From NCBI GenBank assembly GCA_021399435.1, contig JAJTUP010000034.1, positions 496,001 through 560,000 of the forward strand: a DNA stretch of 64,000 nt, in the 5' to 3' direction. Positions 12,769-24,824 of this stretch are shown one piece after another. Both the position numbers and the translations under genes were made by a program. The DNA comes from Diaporthe sp. PMI_573 (lineage: Eukaryota > Ascomycota > Sordariomycetes > Diaporthales > Diaporthaceae). The notes beneath the pieces are model-generated. The model ran no database searches. It was not told where the DNA came from and worked only from the letters and a program-made list of their open reading frames with translations. The stretch's first letter is position 1; each line of letters starts with the position of its first letter.

Positions 12769-13428
12769 TCAAATATGACGCGTAAGGTAGTGGCCTCTTA
12801 GTGAGTCGAGCCCGACGATGGTGAGGAACGTCGAGCAAACGCTCAAGAGGCTCAAGATCAGGGCTATCTGCAGCCGGTGCCGGGTGGATGAGTTCTGCTG
12901 GAGCAGGGAGAAGTCGCTCGCCGCCTGTCTCTCCACGTCGGAAAGCCAGCCGTGTCGAACGTCGCCGACCTTGACCACACGGAACATGGTGCCGGCCTCT
13001 GTGTGCGTTTCCGAGGTTGTCTCCACCGTGGTGATGGCCAAGCTGGACCCCTTTGCCGATGAATCGCAGATCTTGGTACAGATCACCGTGCTGCTTGCGT
13101 GCTTGGGGGTTGATGAGCAGGCCGTCGTGCGCTCATACGCAATGGCAGCCTTGCGGCGCAGAAGTCGTTCCGTAGGGGTCTCGGTGGTCTTCCTTCTTGT
13201 CGGCCTGAGTCTCGTAGAACGGCAGTTTTGTCTCCTGAGCCCCTTGTCACTGCAGCAGGTTGGATTTAACGGTGACGAGGCGCTCGGGGCGTACTGTTGT
13301 GCAGCTGCTGCGATCAGGGCTGGGAGGATGCCGTCTTTAGCACACATCTCTGGGTATCCCGTCCTGTCGGCGACGTTTTGTGAGATTTTTTGAGACATGT
13401 TGTATTGGGATTGACTCGTCTCCAGCAT
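12769..13428 (-). CDS. Hypothetical protein with C-terminal membrane helix
   Basis: An uninterrupted frame of 219 codons starts with ATG. I recognise no family. The middle is threonine/serine- and basic-residue-rich, with several cysteines. Near the C terminus is one clear hydrophobic helix (about LQIALILSLLSVCSTFLTIV), followed by a short tail, which would suit a tail-anchored or single-pass protein. A second ATG eleven codons in (MSQKISQN) is an equally good start. A long frame on the other strand overlaps it almost fully, so chance is possible. The compact convergent spacing with the upstream gene and the helix favour a real gene, but only weakly. Confidence 0.4.
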   Translation of the reverse strand: MLETSQSQYNMSQKISQNVADRTGYPEMCAKDGILPALIAAAAQQYAPSASSPLNPTCCSDKGLRRQNCRSTRLRPTRRKTTETPTERLLRRKAAIAYERTTACSSTPKHASSTVICTKICDSSAKGSSLAITTVETTSETHTEAGTMFRVVKVGDVRHGWLSDVERQAASDFSLLQQNSSTRHRLQIALILSLLSVCSTFLTIVGLDSLRGHYLTRHI

Positions 13429-15769
13429 TGCAGAGATGACTGTGAGGATTATGAGGACCGTCGAGAAGAATGAAGGAAGAGGCGGGGTTCACTGAAGAGG
13501 TCGAGGGGGGCGGGAGGAAGGGAGGAGCAATGCTGTATGAGACAAGTCACGATACAATGTCGCACTTTGTGACCTGTGGAATCTACTCTGGGGGGATGGC
13601 AGGAATGTGGAATCCACACAAGGCCAAAAGGGATCGAGCCCATGCCCGTTTTGTTTTGTTTTTATCATCCTTGACCCGAAATCTTGGGGATGGCCGGGGC
13701 CTCCTCCTTCGCGACAATATGTACAAGGTTTGGCGAAAGTGCACAAGAGAGTGGCCGGATGCCAAGTTCACCACGTTCGTCGCCCCAATGCGATCGTGCG
13801 CGGTCCACAGAATGTCTCAGTTAAGGGGAAGGTGGCTTCTGCCACTCCCTGTCAAGGCGCTCATCACATCTAACCTAATTTCGACTCGACGGGCCAGATT
13901 AATCTATTCAGATGACGGGCCGCCTTTCAATCTCGGGGGTGAGCTCCCCTGGCCGGGGTTCTACACGCACTGGCCAACTCTCGGTCCCATTCAATATGGG
14001 CCACGCTCCCCCCATCGTCCTCAACTGTCCAATACATGTATTTGTGCTGACTGGCTGCACGCACGCGAATGCTGTCCGTCAGGAGAATGGTGCACACTGC
14101 ACAGTACTGTGTAAAAGCCGTGCCTGGTTGCTGACTACCGTGGATAAGTGGGCCACACACCCCCGACGCATCCCCCCGACGCTAGACCTTACTGACGGCT
14201 ATGAACGCCACAGCTGCCTCCGGCGGACCTTCACACCGCTCACCGAGCTCCAGTGAGCCCGATAAGTGGGTGTTGCATCAGGTTGACGAGCTACTGGTCC
14301 CAGAGGCGGAGCCGACTCTGCAGTACCGAGCTCGCCTGGCTCGTTGGCCCCGTGCTATCGAATGCCCGTTCTGAATGCAGATGCTGTCTGGGCCCACGCC
14401 CGCCACAAACCTCTCACAGGCAGACAGAGAGGCCTTGGGAGCATGAGCCGATGGGCGTGGGAACACCCCTTCTCGGGGTGACCAGATAGTGTCGTCCGTC
14501 TTCGTGACACAGTACACCGGCAATGGGCTTATCTCGTTCTCATGCACCACGTGCGTGCTGCCCCTGTGAGACGAGTCAAATCCAGGCTCAAATCGAGGGT
14601 GTGATCGTCGAGAGGGACCCTCAGCCGGGAGACAGGCCAAGACGGTCTCCTATTGATCGAGCGGACACACACGGTCCGGACTGCCAGTCCGTCCGTCCAA
14701 GGTCCGCCCGAGGCCCGAAACGAGAATAAATACATCAGTCCTTACCCTCCCCCCCCCCCAAATTCGGCGAGACCGGAGAGGACTTGTCCCTCTAGATAGG
14801 GCTGCCAGCGTCGCAAGCAAAAAGGTGGTTTGGCACCCACAAGCGACTCCGCTGATCGCAAGCGGGAATCGGCCTACTGTGGTGTAGCTGATACATGTGT
14901 TTTGTTCTTGACCGCAGCGCTGGTCGCCCAACCCGTGGGGATGTGTGCACCAATATGTCCAAAGGAGAGCACCTCTTCGTCCCGATTGCGGAAGTGACTA
15001 CGGAGGTGCTCACGGGGCCATCAAGAACGGCGTATTCAGCCGTATATGACAGGACCCCGGCGGTCATTGGTGGCTTTTCATCTCTCTTTTCCGAATGCGC
15101 GATGGCTTCACCACAATCTCCTTGGGATATGACTTAGCTGTTAAACAACCAGCGTGAGCCCTACGTCTCAAAATATACAGGAGAACAAAGTGCTAATGCC
15201 AGCGGCCGTCACACTTATGATACTTGATGTACAGAAATACACCATCAGAGTCGGGCTATGCCCAAGTATTCTGAACTGTACTTGTTGCACTCATGAGACA
15301 TCTCCATGCCATCAAGGATATCATTAGCACCAATGCCATCTCGATGCCTCCTGAAATAAACTTTTACTTTCCATTGCCGTGATCTAAGTGGAGGCTGTGA
15401 ATAATGAGATACTCCTACAACTCCACAAACCACTGTCATGTCAGGTGTACCACTGACTCCCGCCTCGAATTCAGAATTTACCAGAAATATGGCACAGGGT
15501 AACGACACCTCAAAATTACGGTCTACCCGCCCCGTCCCGCAATTATCAACGCCAAGAAACTATCAAGCTGTGGGAATGAGCCTAAGTCATAAGACACTGG
15601 TACAGCAGCGGTCGAACGCAGCCTCGACCTTGGCACGAGTGCTATGGTGACTCGCCAAGTGGCGCTCAGCAGTGGAGTGAATAAGTCGTGATTTGATGTG
15701 CAGATCTCGTTCTGCACTCGACGTCCCAAGATCGCTTGCGGCAACTAACAGCAAATCAAATCTGGCCAT
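13429..15769. other. Intergenic: no supported gene
   Basis: These 2.3 kb separate the hypothetical ORF from the 3' end of the GATA factor. Plus-strand frames such as 13470-14114 have no recognisable domain and unlikely composition. The stretch near 15130-15450 is noticeably richer in A+T than its surroundings and probably includes the GATA factor 3' UTR. A poly-C run lies near 14750-14759. Confidence 0.5.
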
Positions 15770-18132
15770 TTAAGACGCGGCTTGCAGAGCCTCTGCGGGG
15801 TCTCCTGTGGATGCAGGCACTTCCGTGGTCGTCTCCATGGGGGCCTCCATGACAGCCTCCATCGGTGCCTCCGTCGGTGCCTCTTGGGGGGCCTCGACCG
15901 GACCATCAGTGACAGCCTCGGGAGCAGCCTCCGTCGCAGTCTCGGGGGCAGCCTCGGGGGCAGCCTCGGTGGCGGGCCCCGGTGCAGACTCCGGTGCAAC
16001 CTCTGGCGCAATCTCTTGCGCTACGTCTGCATGAAGGACCGTTGGTATCTCTGCCGTGGCATCCGCAGGCGCCTCCGCCAGAAACTCATCCCTCAATGCG
16101 GAGACTGCATCGTGCGTCTCCGTCATGCGCATCTTCTTTGCACGGCCGTTGTCGTGGAACTCAAGTGACTCCTTTGCCTCCTTCAGCTCCAGCTCCATCT
16201 CGTCCAGTCGTCGCTTCATGCTGTTCTCCCGTCGGTGGCTTTCGTCAAGTTGAGAGCGAAGTTGGGCTTCTGATGCTGAGAGCGCTTCGATCTGAGCACG
16301 CAGCTGGGCCTCGGCCTGCGCAGCATCATGACCGTCGAGCCCATTACCAGCAGCTGGGCCAGCACCGGTGCCGTAGGTCTCGTAGTGCTGAAGGCGGCGC
16401 TGGATCAGGTCGTTGATGACTTCCAGCTCGTCGATACGAGTCTTCAGGCCTGAGTTCATGGCGAGCAGTTCCTCAGATGTTTGTGGTACGCCCTCGCCGT
16501 TCATAGGAGAGGGTACGCGACCGTTGCCTGCGCCTGGGACGCCAAACCCAGACAAGGGCTGCTGCAGGTGATGCTCATCGAGGCCATGGTACAACATGTG
16601 CCCGGCGTACATGTTAGGGGTCGCGGTTCGTGAAATCGGAGAGTTGTTGTCGTCGATGTGGCCATTGCCCGCCTTTTGAGAGGTGCGTCGGACGCCGAGG
16701 GCAGCGGCAGCAGCGTTCTGGGCCTGGAGATCAGCGACGTTGGAATCAGAGGCGACAGCCTGGTTCTGTTGGGAGGGTGGGGATGGAACATTAGCCTCGC
16801 GGGACTCGAGAAGCGTTCTGTTAGATGGTCGCGACTATGGGCCGCTTACCTTCTTCTTCATGTCCATGCCAGGACGCATAGTCTTGACGCGGTTGCGGCT
16901 CTTGATAACGTCTGTCTTGAGGGAAATGGGCCTCGGCCGGCCGTGCAGCTTGAGGAACAGGCCGCAGGCATTGCAGAGGACGGCGCCGGACTCGTCGCGA
17001 CGCCACAGAGGAGTGGTGGACGTCTGACAATTCTGGCAGACGGGCTGCGACGTTTGTTGGTCATTGTTAGCCGCCATGGAGGCCATCATGGTTGGGAGCA
17101 GTGCAGCAGCGCGCTGCAAGAGACAAAGCCGCGACGAGATGGGACGGAATGATATCGTAGCGTATCGGGACTATCGTGAGATACAGGTAGGGGAAAGGCA
17201 ATGGGCTTGTTGATAAGATCTCAGGTGCCAGAGATAAGAGGGAGAAGTTTTGGGGGGAAGAGCCAGAACCAGCCCACAGGCCAACAACCCAGTTTTTTTT
17301 TCTCACTAGCGGGCGATCCCACCCGAGCCACGGCCACGCCCATGCTTCAGCCAATCAGAAGATGCGCTTACTATCAGCACCGGCAGTCTACACCCTGCAG
17401 CCTCATCTTTTTTGGGGTGGATATTTTTTTCTTGATCGCATCGCCTCCTTTTGACTGTTTTGCGTGACGCGTGGCGCGAGGATGCAACGCTTCACTTCGT
17501 AGCACATGAATGCGATGGGGGTGCGGGGTGCAGGTGACTGAATGTGTGCGAAGATGAATGCTAAACGTGACTTACCAGATTCCCACCCGGGCCGGCGCTT
17601 GTCGCAGCTGGCGCCGTTGCTGGTGTCGAGTACATCGTGGACGGCGTACTTGTCACTGCTCTGTGTCGCGTAGGAGACCGGTTAGCCCAGGACCGAGTCG
17701 AAGTTGATGGAAGTTTGGCAGAGGTGACGGCGTGCGCTTCGGCCGAGTGCGGGTCTGGAGGGAGCGAAGACCGAGCTTAGGTCGAGATGGTGCCGTGTGC
17801 GCGCTCGCGTGCAGGGTGAGGCGCGTCCACGTCCAGTCCCATCCGTCTGGGCTGCGACTCGGCCGAGGCTGAATGCCTGTGGCCAGCTGGCCTCGTCCAA
17901 GATGTACTTTTGTATGGTCGCGTAGATTTGCAGTCTGATTGTTCACCTACCTCTGTTGTGGTGGGCTCGAGGTCGAAGTTGCAGCAGCGGCTGCTGCTGC
18001 TGCTGCAGCCGCGATCGACGAGATGCCCGGAAGCTGTTGATGGGGGTGAGAGGCCGTGGTCGAGGTCGAGCTCGGTCGCGATATCGGTTCAAGGGTTGCT
18101 GGCGGGGGCAGGCCGCCTAGGCCTTCTTCCAT
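15770..18132 (-). CDS. areB: AreB/ASD-4-type GATA transcription factor with coiled coil
   Basis: This is a DNA-binding regulator of the AreB/ASD-4/Dal80 group, which pairs one GATA finger with a C-terminal coiled coil for dimerisation and is known for nitrogen control and sexual development. Exons are 18132-17951, 17660-17576, 17113-16850 and 16765-15770, giving 508 residues. The N terminus contains [11 protein letters not shown] followed by a run of eleven alanines. The zinc finger is C115-X2-C118-X17-C136-X2-C139 with the typical [13 protein letters not shown] core and a basic tail. Heptad-like helices occupy roughly residues 274-305 and 328-380. The last 100 residues are degenerate E-A-P repeats. 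The first two introns are long (290 and 462 nt), unlike the other introns in the window. The ATG chosen (MEEGLGG) is the first in the exon frame; further 5' non-coding exons are possible. MMASMAANN in exon 3 could start a shorter isoform. Confidence 0.93.
15780..16060 (-). repeat. Degenerate Glu-Ala-Pro codon repeats inside the GATA factor
   Basis: The C-terminal coding part of the GATA factor is a series of imperfect 9-12 bp units encoding EAP, EAAPEA and EAPMEA. It remains in frame and is read as a low-complexity acidic tail, a possible transactivation or spacer region. Confidence 0.75.
17212..17238. promoter_or_regulatory. Paired GATAAG sites in the long GATA-factor intron
   Basis: GATAAG occurs at 17212-17217 and 17233-17238, 21 bp apart, within the 462-nt intron before the zinc-finger exon. 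Fungal GATA factors bind HGATAR, often in pairs. Autoregulation or control of an internal promoter is inferred. Confidence 0.45.
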
Positions 18133-19770
18133 CTTGACCCCAGGGGAAAAGGTCAAGGGCGGCAGCCCGATATGGCACAGATAGTCGTGATCGGGTGGAG
18201 GCGTCAGGCAAGGATGGGGAACAGGCAGAGGAAGAAGCAGCGGAGAGCGAGTCGAAGCCAGCTTGGCGACGGGCAGGGAGGTCGGGGGAGAGAGGGGTGT
18301 TTGCTCGTCGGGTTCGGGGTGTCAGTGCCGGAGCCGGAGCCGGAGCACTGTGAGAGTTGTCGGACAGCAGCAGGGTCTCGTGTGAACAGACGCGAATATG
18401 CCCGAGGCGAGTCGATTCGATGCTGACCAGGGGACCCGGGTCGGTGCACACGCGCGGTGGAAGGTGGACGGAGGAGGGATGAGCGACTGGAAGATGGCGG
18501 GGCAGCCGGATAGATAGACAGCCACCAACAATAATACTTCAGAACATTACAACTCGATGGCTAATGTAGTTGATTTGCAAGTAGAGGAACGTTTCAGAGA
18601 CAGATATCGATACAGACAAGAGAGATTGGGAGATAGAGAAGGTGTTGCAAAAGAGTCAAATAGCAGTAGACGAGGAGGAATATCCATCCAGGCATGTCAG
18701 CCACCGGCCGAGCGGGCAAATTATTTCACAATCAGCAGCAGACAGAAGCCCCCCGGACCCTGGCCAGAGCAGACCAAGCCCCTGATTTCTGCGTACTACT
18801 AGTACTTGGGCAATGTCGTGTTGGCCGGATTCTGGCTCGAGCTCCAAGCTCACCCTTGCCGTCACGCACTGTACTGTGCGTCTGGGAGAGCGGCCTTGGT
18901 GCTGCTTGTGCGGTGCGAGCAGGCCAGATAGGAACGGAGTGGCCGTTTTATTGGCCATCCCTTGAATGGGAACCCAGCAAACAGAGTTGTGGCTGGGGGC
19001 AGGACAGACGGGCTGATACTGTACAAGACTTTGCCACAGACTCCGAGTTCAGTTGCACAAGACACAGCCTCTGCCCTTCTCAAATTAACAAATTTAGGAG
19101 ACGGGACTCGGTGTCTCGTTCTCACATCTCCAGCTAAAGAAGCTGGCCTTCGTGGGACGCCACAGTAGGAAAGGGGAGTGATCGGCCGAGCAATTGCTCC
19201 ATGGAGATTTCTATATCGGGAAGCAGTGGAGGTGAGAGCTTAATTTGGACCTTTGAACCACAGCCCAGCATCCCCCAAGTGTGTAGTAGAGTGTAATGAA
19301 TGACAAGCGCACGCAGGCACAATCTTCGAGGTTCGTTGCTATGACTGGTGTACGCCCCATCTGTGCCTGAACAGCACCCACCGTATTCCTTGCTCTGCCG
19401 GCCCAGGCCCTCAGCCTTCCTGGCGGGTATCGAAGATCCATGTATGCTGGACGAAACTCACAGGTCGTTGAGCCCAGTAGCTTCTGAGATGGGACCGGAA
19501 GGTTGCCGAGTGGTGCTTCGCGAAATCGACATGGGGTGGAGGGACAAGTACCTAAGTACCTAAGTGTCTAAGTACCCAAGTGCCCTGTCTTGCAAGGTAC
19601 CCGCCACCTTTGGACCTCTTGCCTGCCGACCCGCGACCGAAAAAAAAGAGAGCCTAAATAATTTTGGCGACCAACTACAGTCTCAGTTGTCTGCTGTCTG
19701 CTGTCTGCTGTCTGTTGCAAGCTACACAATACACAATCGTACACCCTTCTCGCCGGGGTTTCAAGCCAAA
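18133..19770. other. Intergenic: GATA factor and KRR1 divergent promoters
   Basis: These 1.6 kb separate two divergent genes. The stretch holds purine-rich DNA upstream of the GATA factor, a TACCTAAG-type repeat near 19545-19582 and a CTGTCTG tandem repeat at 19688-19717 in the presumed KRR1 leader. I see no supported coding region. Confidence 0.55.
19688..19717 (+). repeat. CTGTCTG tandem repeat in KRR1 leader
   Basis: Four near-perfect 7-bp units end about 54 bp before the KRR1 ATG and would lie in its 5' UTR. Confidence 0.75.
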
Positions 19771-20879
<1,109 letters not shown>

Positions 20880-21146
20880 GCTCCTTCACCTCATTACCTC
20901 TTTGTCGGTTGCTCGACCACCCACACGATACCCGGTCGAACCTCAGACCACATGTAATTTGACCAAAACCAACATGCGACATTTGCCGAGTTGCTGTGCC
21001 TGGACACGGTGCTGCAACGCAGGGATCCTTCACAAGGACGGCCAATCCGCGGCGTGTCAGATCATGCATTGCTTCTCAACAGTTCAGTGGTGGTAAACGT
21101 GAGGTGTTCATCAAAGACTACCTGCAGGAAGTGCGACGGCCGGACC

Positions 21147-22626
21147 TTACAATTTGGAGCTCAAAGAGGCCCCCGAAGAGATATCTATGACCAATTTGCC
21201 AAACTGCCTGCCGTCCTTCATGTCGGCAAAGAGCTCGTCAATGCCGTCCAGGTTCTTCAAGCCTTTGGCCACCCGGCTTATGACTGGTTTCAGGAGCGGC
21301 CGTTCCCTCACAAACGCCACCATGGCTCGGAACTCCGCCCTCGAACCCATCGTGCTGCCTCTTAATTCGACGTTCTTCAGCACGGCTTGCATACCCCACG
21401 GCATGTTCGGGGATGTGGTCATTCCGTACTGAGAAATGATACCTCCCGGCTTGAGCAGCTTGGTTGCCCTCGCCACGATGTCTCCGCCAGCCCCGTCAAT
21501 GACGGCGTCTAGGAAAGGCCTTTCCTTTGGCAAGACCTTTTGCAGCTGCTTGTCCCAGTCCTTGTCGCGGTACGACACGCCGCCCTTGGCGCCCAGCTTG
21601 ACAGCCTTCTCGATTTTGGCCTTGTCACCACTCGTGACCCATGCGTTACACCCAAGCTCGACGGCAAACTGCAACACTTGTAGAGCAACGCCCCCACCGA
21701 TCCTGTTCACGCTATCAGTAAAGCGTCACATTTTCTTTCTTCTATTTTCTTTTTTTTTGGGGGGGGTGGGAGGGGGGGCCGTTGCATGTCTCGGGAGCAG
21801 TCTGAGGAATGCAAGAGTCTACTCTTTTAAGCCCTTGCTTTCGGGCCATTGGCAGCGCACGACGGAGGGACGCCATATTGTAGATCAGAGGACCACGAGA
21901 CACGCTGTAGCATGCGAAGGGAGAGCATGGCAAATACGCACCCTGTGATAAGAATGTTGCGGCCACGGCTCGCATTGTCTCCGGTCTTGGTCACCAGCGC
22001 CCTCCAGCCTGTCAAGCCCACGAGCGGCAGCGCTGCCCCCTCGACGGCTGACAGGTGCTCCGGCGCGACCTCGACGTCTTCCTCGTTGCAGACTATGTAC
22101 TCCTGCGCAGTGCCTGCATCATACATTGCAGTTCCGCCGATGACGCTTCATATCATGTCAGATCGCACGTGTTAAAGAGGACCAGGGGTGCTGAAGAGAA
22201 AGTGAAGGGAAAGGAATCGACACCGCGTACCTGTACTTCTTGATGTCTTCAGGTCCGTCGGGGTGTGCGTCCCAGCCCCGAGCTGGGAAGAGGAGGACGT
22301 CCTTGTCTTGGAGGTTGCGGACACATTGCGGCCCGGATTGTATCACCGTCCCATGGCCGTCTGCGAGCAGTGGGTGCTCGAAGGAGATGCCCGGGTAAAG
22401 GTGCTGGCGGACGAAAAGGTCGCGGTGGTTCAGAGCTGCGGCATTGAGGCGGATGAGGACTTCCTTTGGGCCGGGAGAGGGCTTGGGCACGTCTTTGAGT
22501 TGGAGGCTGTTGGAGAGTTGAGTATTGGGCAAGATTTGGTTATTGATATATACACTTTGGAGCTTACGGGTAGTAAACCTTTCCTGGCTTTCCGTCAATC
22601 TTCTTTACAGTTAATGCGACAGGCAT
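21147..22626 (-). CDS. Zinc-independent MDR oxidoreductase (alcohol dehydrogenase-like)
   Basis: This is a medium-chain dehydrogenase/reductase that probably uses NAD(P)H on an unknown carbonyl or alcohol. Exons are 22626-22568, 22506-22231, 22145-21942 and 21702-21147, giving 364 residues. The start MPVALTVKKIDGKPG and the spliced YYPLQLKDVPKPSPGPKE are typical of the fungal branch near the S. pombe 'zinc-type alcohol dehydrogenase-like' proteins. The N-terminal GroES-like fold includes AALNHRDLFVRQHLYPG, and the Rossmann fold has ITGIGGGVALQVLQFA. The four-cysteine structural zinc lobe is absent and the usual catalytic cysteine is not at its normal place, so despite the family name it looks zinc-free. 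The glycine-rich nucleotide-binding loop is split by the last intron. The substrate cannot be read from the sequence. Confidence 0.88.
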
Positions 22627-23084
22627 ATTGGCTGTTTTGCTGACGTGGCAATGTGCCCTTGGGGTGTATGCTAATCGTAGAGGTCGTGAGGGGTTTCTCG
22701 CGACCAGACAATAGATATATAAAGGTCGCGACGGAATCTAGACCACCAAGCCAGTGAATTCGAATGACGTCTATGCAAGGAGAATGATGTTCAGATCCTA
22801 AATCCTCAAGCACCGGGGCTACAGGGGCATGAGCCACCCCCCGCCTTTCGGTGCCGATAAGCCTCGGCTCCTGTGCCGCCGGAGCGGCCGGGAATGGCTG
22901 GAAGGACACCGGAGCCGGATGACGGGGAAAAGCAAGGGCACAGGGTCTAGGCGAAATCCTTCGATCGTGAGGTCTATACACTGCATAAAGGCTGCAAGCC
23001 TGCCGTCTCTAATGCGAAATTCTAATTCCCGTTGCTTGTAGACAATAAGCCGCCAGGAGCAAATTCGATCTCAGATGACCACGC
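22627..23084. other. Intergenic
   Basis: These 458 bp cover the MDR promoter and the transporter 3' region. TGCTGACGTGGCAATG lies about 15-30 bp upstream of the MDR start and contains a TGACG half-site, and a CCAAT overlaps the MDR ATG. No gene seen. Confidence 0.5.
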
Positions 23085-24168
23085 TCACAGCGTCGACAGT
23101 GTGATAGCAGCCGCAAAGGTAGCAAACATCGACACGAAGCTCGCCACAGACATCAAGCCCATCCCGCTGATGCCATGTCCCGATGAGCACCCGCCGCCGA
23201 GCCTGGAGCCCACAGCCATAAGGAACCCGCCCCAGAACGCCTTCCACGGGGCTATGCGCATCGTCAAAGCGCCGGGCGCCACAGTAAGCTCAGGCCTCTC
23301 GCGAGCCAGCAGCAGAGCACCGGCCATCATGGACGCGGAGAAGACAAGCGTGCCCGTGGGCGGACGGGGACCTCTCCCTACCTCAAGCAGGTACAGGACC
23401 CAATCGCCAATGTGCCCGTAGCAGGTCGAGACGCCGACCAGGGAGCCCCTCAGCAGCAGCGAGACCAGCTGCGCGGCCCCGATGACCAAGCCACCGGCGA
23501 TGGGCTGGAGGGCTGACGGCGCCGAGACCGCCCTGCCAGCCACCGTGACCACGATCGCGCCCAGCAGGATCTCGTAGCACACGAAAGTGGCGGCGCGCCC
23601 CGTGCCGAAGAGCTGGGCCAGCGTCTTGGGGTCAGAACCCGAGCTGCCTCCGGTTCTCGTCCCCCTGACGGCCTGCCGCCGCAGCCGGCCGGCCACCCAG
23701 GGTTTCAGCAGCGCCGACCAGAATATGCCGCCCACGGTGGCCCCCGCGAGGGTGATGCGTGCGGAGGGGACGCCCATTGCGACCTGGGGAAAGACCATTC
23801 CGGGGCATGAGGCTGCGAGGGCCATGCCTGCCCCGAGGAGGGCGCCGCCGACCAGGTTGCCGTCGAGTGGGAAACCCAGGAGACCTGCGGGTGAGTATGA
23901 CCGCGGTGGAGGAACTGCGTAGCCTAGCCTGGGGAGGAAGTGGACAGCGAGGCTGGACGGGGTGTTAGCCAGCCGGCCCGGCCGGATGAGAAAGAAAGAA
24001 ACCAAGGACGGTGGGCACTCACGCGCTGCAACCTGTGGCCGTGAGGAAGGTCTGCACCATGTTCCATTTTTGCAGCGTGAACTGTGATGCGATCAGGTAC
24101 GGCGAGTACATGCCCGAGGCGACAAGGGCAGCCCCAAAGGCCACGCCGGAGGCGATGACATCCAACAT
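23085..24168 (-). CDS. YeeE/YedE-family sulphur (thiosulphate-type) transporter
   Basis: This is a multi-pass membrane protein of the YeeE/YedE (Sulf_transp) family, whose bacterial TsuA member imports thiosulphate. Exons 24168-24023 and 23952-23085 give 337 residues. I count about eight hydrophobic segments beginning at MLDVIASGVAFGAALVASG. Three short cysteine motifs sit at expected places: TATGCSA near residue 48, AASCPGM in the first half, and GGGCSSGHGISGMG near the end. In the family such cysteines relay the substrate through the pore. The two halves are internally similar (GGALLGAGMALAASCPGM and FLMAVGSRLGGGCSSGHG), as expected for inverted-repeat transporters. The intron lies directly after the first cysteine. 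The substrate is inferred from the family; the membrane (plasma or vacuolar) is unknown. A Rid protein follows on the same strand, with no evident functional link. Confidence 0.88.
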
Positions 24169-24824
24169 GTCTCTGTGCTGTATATGTGCTGTATATGTGC
24201 TGGATAATGCAGCCGCTGTCTAGACGTCGAGTGGGAAGGCTGCCTTTTGAAAGCTGGCCAGAGTTATCATGGACCAGGAACTTCTTTTGAAGCCACGGAA
24301 ACTCGACGGCGTCCAGGCTAATAAGTATATCCCAACCCACAAATGGTCGCCGGTTCCATGGACGGTTGCGGCAACCTCGAGCCCAGTTTCTTTCTTTGTA
24401 ATAAGTCTCCGCAGCGGAAGCCCGGCGGGTGGAGCTTTCCCACTACTACAACCTTTGTGAACGGTAAGTCACAAACGACGAGAGCCAGGCCGGCGTCCTA
24501 GTTAGTGCCCGCCCTCCTGGGCTGTTGCAGAACACACACACATCACGAAACCTAAAATGCCAGTACCAGGGCAGGCTTGGGCGCAGGGCTCGGGGATGGG
24601 AGCATTAGAAATCATTGAAAAAGGGGCCCAAGAGACTGACCATGACAAGCAACCCAGGTCTATATTCGACCCACCACAAACACTAAAAGCCACCTCCGCC
24701 CCGTCAGGTTCGCCGACCCGGGGAGGTTCTGGTCGAGGAGGTCCGCCTCCCGCTCTCCCGCTGTCCCCGTTCGGCGACCTGGACAGAGCCAAATTGTGCC
24801 CCCATGGAACCACCGCTCACCAAG
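24169..24824. other. Intergenic with short upstream repeat
   Basis: This is the transporter promoter region and the Rid-protein 3' region. An 11-bp unit GTGCTGTATAT is repeated at 24175-24202, directly upstream of the transporter start. No gene seen. Confidence 0.55.
24175..24202. repeat. GTGCTGTATAT 11-bp direct repeat
   Basis: Two full copies and a partial third begin 7 bp upstream of the transporter ATG. It could be leader sequence or a regulatory repeat. Confidence 0.6.

Noticed and set aside
13470..14114. 214-codon plus-strand frame
   Set aside because: No recognisable domain, irregular composition and no splice-supported extension.
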